A stretch of 9,767 bases of DNA from an uncultured Flavobacteriales bacterium (GTDB lineage: Bacteria > Bacteroidota > Bacteroidia > Flavobacteriales_D > Sanyastnellaceae), in the NCBI GenBank assembly GCA_913057815.1, contig CAJXOV010000049.1, positions 1 through 9,767 on the forward strand, given 5' to 3'. The position numbers and the translations under genes were made by a program. Each line of letters opens with the position of its first letter. The first letter of the stretch is position 1. The notes under the pieces were generated by a model. It ran no database searches. It had not been told where the DNA came from and was given only the letters and a program-made list of their open reading frames with translations. Positions 6,566-9,767 of the stretch are shown here, piece by piece.

Positions 6566-9500
6566 CTATCTGAGAATAGTTATATGACCTGTTATTTCTT
6601 CTTTATCACCGGATGTTTTAGCCCTTGTCAAAATTTGATAAGAATAAACTCCATCAGGCACATAATAATTTCCCTGCTCATGAGAGCCATCCCATACTTG
6701 TTCTGGATCCAGACTCTGGAAGACTATTTCACCATCTCTATTATAAATGGTCATCACAAATGAATTCTCATCAATATCAACTCCTTTTATTTCCCAAACT
6801 TCATTTACCCCATCTCCATCTGGAGTAAAGGATGAAGGTGCGTATAGCGAAAATCCATTATTTAAGTAGACTGTGTAGTTAATTGTGTCAGAACAAGCTT
6901 GAACACTTTCAGCTATCAATTGAATATCAAATTCAGCAGGAGTATTCACTGGGAAAGAGAACTCTGGATTTTCCTCTTCGGAAGTTCCATAAGCATCAAA
7001 AGTCCAATAATTGAAGTCATTAAATGATGAGTAATTTTCAAAAACAAAAGTATTGTTGGGAAGTACTACCGAGTAATCTTCAGCTACAAATTCCGCATCT
7101 GGAACATCGAAAGAATCTATAAAGTTTTCTCGGGAGCTCTTGTAGACACAACCATCCGTTCCAGTAATTGTCAACTCAACATCATACACTCCTGGTTCTG
7201 CATATGTATGAGATGCTTGATTTATTGAATTAGATGTAGTTCCATCCCCAAACTCCCATATCACACTATTTACAATTGACAAGTCAGCGGCAGTTCCCTG
7301 AAAAGTACTGGTCACTGGAGTACATCCAGAAATATTCTGTCCTGTAAAAACTGAAGAGATTATTTCATTCAATTGAACTTCAAAACACTGTTCAGCAGGT
7401 GTACTTTCACAAGCATCTATCATTTCTACACAATAAGTAGTAGTGAAATCAGGCTGGAGAGTAACGGTTTCACCAATATCCGATGTATTAGATGATGTCC
7501 ATGTAAAGACATAAGGCTCTAAACCACCTGATGTATTTTGTGCATTAAGTATTATAGAGTCACCTAAACAGATTAATTCATCTTGAATAGCCGAAAGTTG
7601 CAGAGGCAGTCGTGTTTCTACAATAACCTCATCAAAGTTTGTCACACAATTATCTCCGTAGAATGCTTGAGCTTCGAAAAACATTGGATTTACTGCAGGC
7701 TGAACATTAATTTCACTTCCATTAAATAGTCCTCCATTCCAAACGACTGTTACATCGTTTCCAGCATCTCCATCAAAGCTAGCCACCAAGTTAGCTATAC
7801 CATTCTGACATATAGTAGTATCGTTACTTACCGTTAATTCTAATAAATCTACTAATACGCTTAACTCCGTTTCAATTGTTGGACAATCTTGACCTTGCCA
7901 TAAATATGTATAAATCCCATCAGAGTCTACAGCAGGATCAAAAATATCCACAACTTCATCTCCACTTGGATTTATCCAAGTACCCACTTCTTCAGGGCTT
8001 CCAGTGATCTGGTCAAATAATGAAAAAGGATCAGAACTGGCACAAATAGTTACGTCTGAATCATCACCTAAATCTGGAATAGTTTGAGGAAAGACAAACA
8101 CACTGGCAGTAGCTTCACATCCTGGATGACCTTCGGGTGTGGCAGAAAGTGTATACGTAGTAGCCACAGCTATGTCTCCTGATGTAAAAGGAACACTTGT
8201 GTTATCCAATCCATCTATAGGACTCCATGAATACTGTATTTGTCCTGGACCTGTACAAAATATGAATTCGTTAAAAATCTCCCCTTCAGTTAATCCCGTC
8301 CCACTATTAAAAATTTCATTTCCTGAATCATCGGTAATAACTACATAATTACCTGCCTCTTCTCCCCAAAAGGAGAATGCATAATCTAAAGATATTTCTG
8401 AGCCAGTACTAACAGGAATGACAAACTCTTGTTCAGTCATAAATGTTGTAATTGTTTGAGAGAATACTCCATCAATTGAAATAGCAACTTCTGAATCATT
8501 AAAGGTTCCTCCATTGTCGTTCCCTAGTGTAAAAATATAATCACATGGCCCTTGGTCAAAATCATTTGTGATTTCAGGAATTAAATCAAACCCATTTCCA
8601 CAGAAACCAATTTCTGAAGGTAGAGTTATTTGAGGTCCGTTTACCACCTCAACAACCACCGTTGTATCGAATGTACATCCAAAATTATTAGATGCACTAA
8701 ATATATATTCATACTCTCCTAGAGCCGGAGGCATAATATCCAAGAAATTCCCATTCGAACTTGTACTTATAATGTTAGGCCCTACTACCCAAGTACTATC
8801 TAATCCCAAACCAATAGTTGGCGTAAATGTGGTTATTCCAGGCATGATTTCAGGATTGAAGTTCAATCCCCATTCAAAAATGTAACCGTTATCTGCCAAT
8901 AAGTTATCTATGATTTCAATAGTCCACTCACCGTTAAGTTCACATCCCACTAAATCACACATGTCATAAGTACTTTCATAAGTTCCAGCTGGAAGAATAT
9001 CTACTCCAGCAGAATTATCACCCCAGTTTCCATTGGTAGCATCTGGATCCCAAACATAATCATATCCTATTCCTGGATCTAATGTTCCATCATCTAGAGC
9101 TTCTCCTAAAAAAGTTCCACCACCACCGTCTCCAAACTCAACTAACGTTACAGTGTTACCTGATGGACAGTTTACTTGTATTTGTAAATCGCCCATATAA
9201 CTATGCTCCATATTAATGGTCAAATTAATAAGGTCATCACAGTTATCTAATGTTTGACCATCTTCAAAGAAATCAAAAACTAATTCTGACACATAAGATG
9301 CCCCAGCGTCATCTGGAAGATATGTTTCACCTGCCACTACTTGCGGAGGTAGAGCTGTCCATGTTTGACTCTGAACGGGACTTCCATTTACATAACCTTC
9401 TCCTCCCAAACAAACTTCAGCGCTAAAATCAGTGTTGAATACAGGAATTGTACTAACCAGAACCTGAAGAGGTACCAAATTTAAGTTTTGACACCCATTG

Positions 9501-9753
9501 TTATCTTCAACTGTTAATGTTACAATGTATTCCCCTGGTTCTGAGAAGGCATGTTCAACATTTTGTTCACCTGTAACAATGGTTCCATCGTCAAAGTTCC
9601 ATATATAATCAGCAATAGTAAAGCCTGTTTCTGCAAAAGACCCCGCATCTTCAAACGAAATAGGCTGATTCAAACAAACAGAAACACTATTCTCCAGATC
9701 AGGAATTGGATCTGCTATTGTAGAAACGGAAACAGGATTGGCACAAGGTGTTG
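6566..9753 (-). CDS. Giant secreted PKD/P-domain protein with T9SS type B sorting domain, 5'-truncated paralogue
   Basis: The frame stays open to the right contig end, giving 1061 visible residues. Numbering here runs from a TTG codon at 9673, which is only an internal Leu; 26 further residues precede it. Domains in order: PKD (about 1-75; YIWNFDDGT, PGEYIVTLTVEDNNGC), P-domain (about 80-273; MEHSYMGDLQIQVNCPSG, LNGEWTIEIIDNLLADNG), PKD-like 283-345, an unassigned beta module 376-470, Ig-like 472-527, a GSP..GTW module 543-607, Ig-like 611-687 and 690-768, PKD 770-853, degenerate PKD 857-937, and the T9SS type B C-terminal domain 940-1035 (SFTPDGDGVNEV, WDGS, DGVYSY). The signal peptide and CUB-like region seen in the paralogue, about 155 residues, must lie beyond the contig. 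The sorting domain has NRDGE where the family and the paralogue have NRWGE. It ends in TAG, 65 bases before the paralogue. The surface-adhesin role is inferred. Confidence 0.9.
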
Positions 9754-9767
9754 CTGTCTCTTATACA
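9754..9767. other. Nextera transposon mosaic end (adapter contamination)
   Basis: The last 14 bases, CTGTCTCTTATACA, are the start of the reverse-complemented 19-base Tn5 mosaic end used in Nextera libraries. They are the counterpart of the adapter at the left end. Native sequence therefore stops at 9753, and the surface-protein gene is cut there by the assembly, not by a real stop or boundary. Confidence 0.96.

Larger units (their letters stand above)
2568..9753 (-). repeat. Tandem gene duplication of two giant surface proteins
   Basis: The proteins at 2568-6500 and 6566-9753 are direct tandem paralogues. Their first 33 comparable residues (from TPC, base 6035 in one and base 9751 in the other, to VISF/PISF) align without a gap, and the P-domain region matches closely through CDLVGC and FEWG. 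Module order is the same except for one SprB-like repeat present only in the complete copy. Similarity is mainly at protein level; the DNA has diverged too far for a recent copy or an assembly repeat. Confidence 0.85.

Noticed and set aside
6551..6828. Short plus-strand frames over the 3' end of the truncated giant protein
   Set aside because: They overlap the conserved T9SS sorting domain on the other strand and show no family features or start signals.
9671..9673. TTG as the start codon of the right-hand giant protein
   Set aside because: The frame continues upstream to the contig end, and those residues align without a gap to the paralogue. The TTG is an internal Leu.
2568..9753. New defence, toxin or CRISPR-like system in the large repetitive genes
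   Set aside because: The repetition is protein-domain repetition (PKD/Ig-like). No short regularly spaced DNA repeats, nuclease, toxin or immunity motifs are visible.
2568..9753. Duplicate region as an assembly artefact
   Set aside because: The two copies differ throughout at DNA and protein level and in module content, so they are true paralogues.

Overview
The window is an AT-rich bacterial contig of the phylum Bacteroidota (Flavobacteriia-like or a related, probably aquatic, lineage). Three things point there: two giant secreted proteins ending in the gliding-motility-associated / type IX secretion (T9SS type B) C-terminal domain, a TTTG-N19-TAnnTTTG promoter in front of sucC, and an absence of clear Shine-Dalgarno sequences. 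Both contig ends are library adapter, not genome: bases 1-46 are an Illumina Nextera i7 adapter (index GTAGAGAG at 5-12), and bases 9754-9767 are the start of the reverse-complemented transposon mosaic end. Native sequence is therefore about 47-9753, and the genes at both ends are cut by the contig ends.

Layout. At the left (47-548, + strand) lies the C-terminal three quarters of a cation-dependent class I SAM O-methyltransferase. It converges on sucC (588-1799, - strand), the beta subunit of succinyl-CoA synthetase. A strong hairpin with a T-tract facing sucC sits between them and overlaps the methyltransferase stop codon. Upstream of sucC is a 130-base gap (1800-1929) with its promoter and a weak candidate terminator for the next unit. 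Then, all on the - strand and read right to left: a truncated giant PKD/P-domain surface protein (6566-9753, its start lost off the right end), a complete 1310-residue paralogue (2568-6500), and a 211-residue alpha/beta hydrolase (1930-2565) that starts only 2 bases after the paralogue's stop.

How the genes work together. The two large proteins are tandem paralogues with nearly the same domain order: PKD, proprotein-convertase P-domain, several Ig-like/PKD-like modules, then the T9SS type B sorting domain. The complete copy also shows a signal peptide and a CUB-like domain. They are most likely exported by T9SS and displayed on or released from the cell surface as adhesive or matrix proteins; no catalytic domain is visible. 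The hydrolase appears translationally coupled to the second one, but its substrate cannot be told. sucC (TCA cycle) and the methyltransferase are neighbours without an evident functional link. No RNA genes, CRISPR arrays, insertion sequences or phage genes were seen, and no gene-free stretch exceeds 130 bases. The points most worth a second look are the adapter contamination with its chimeric reading frame, the duplicated P-domain proteins with a module present in only one copy, and the hydrolase coupling.
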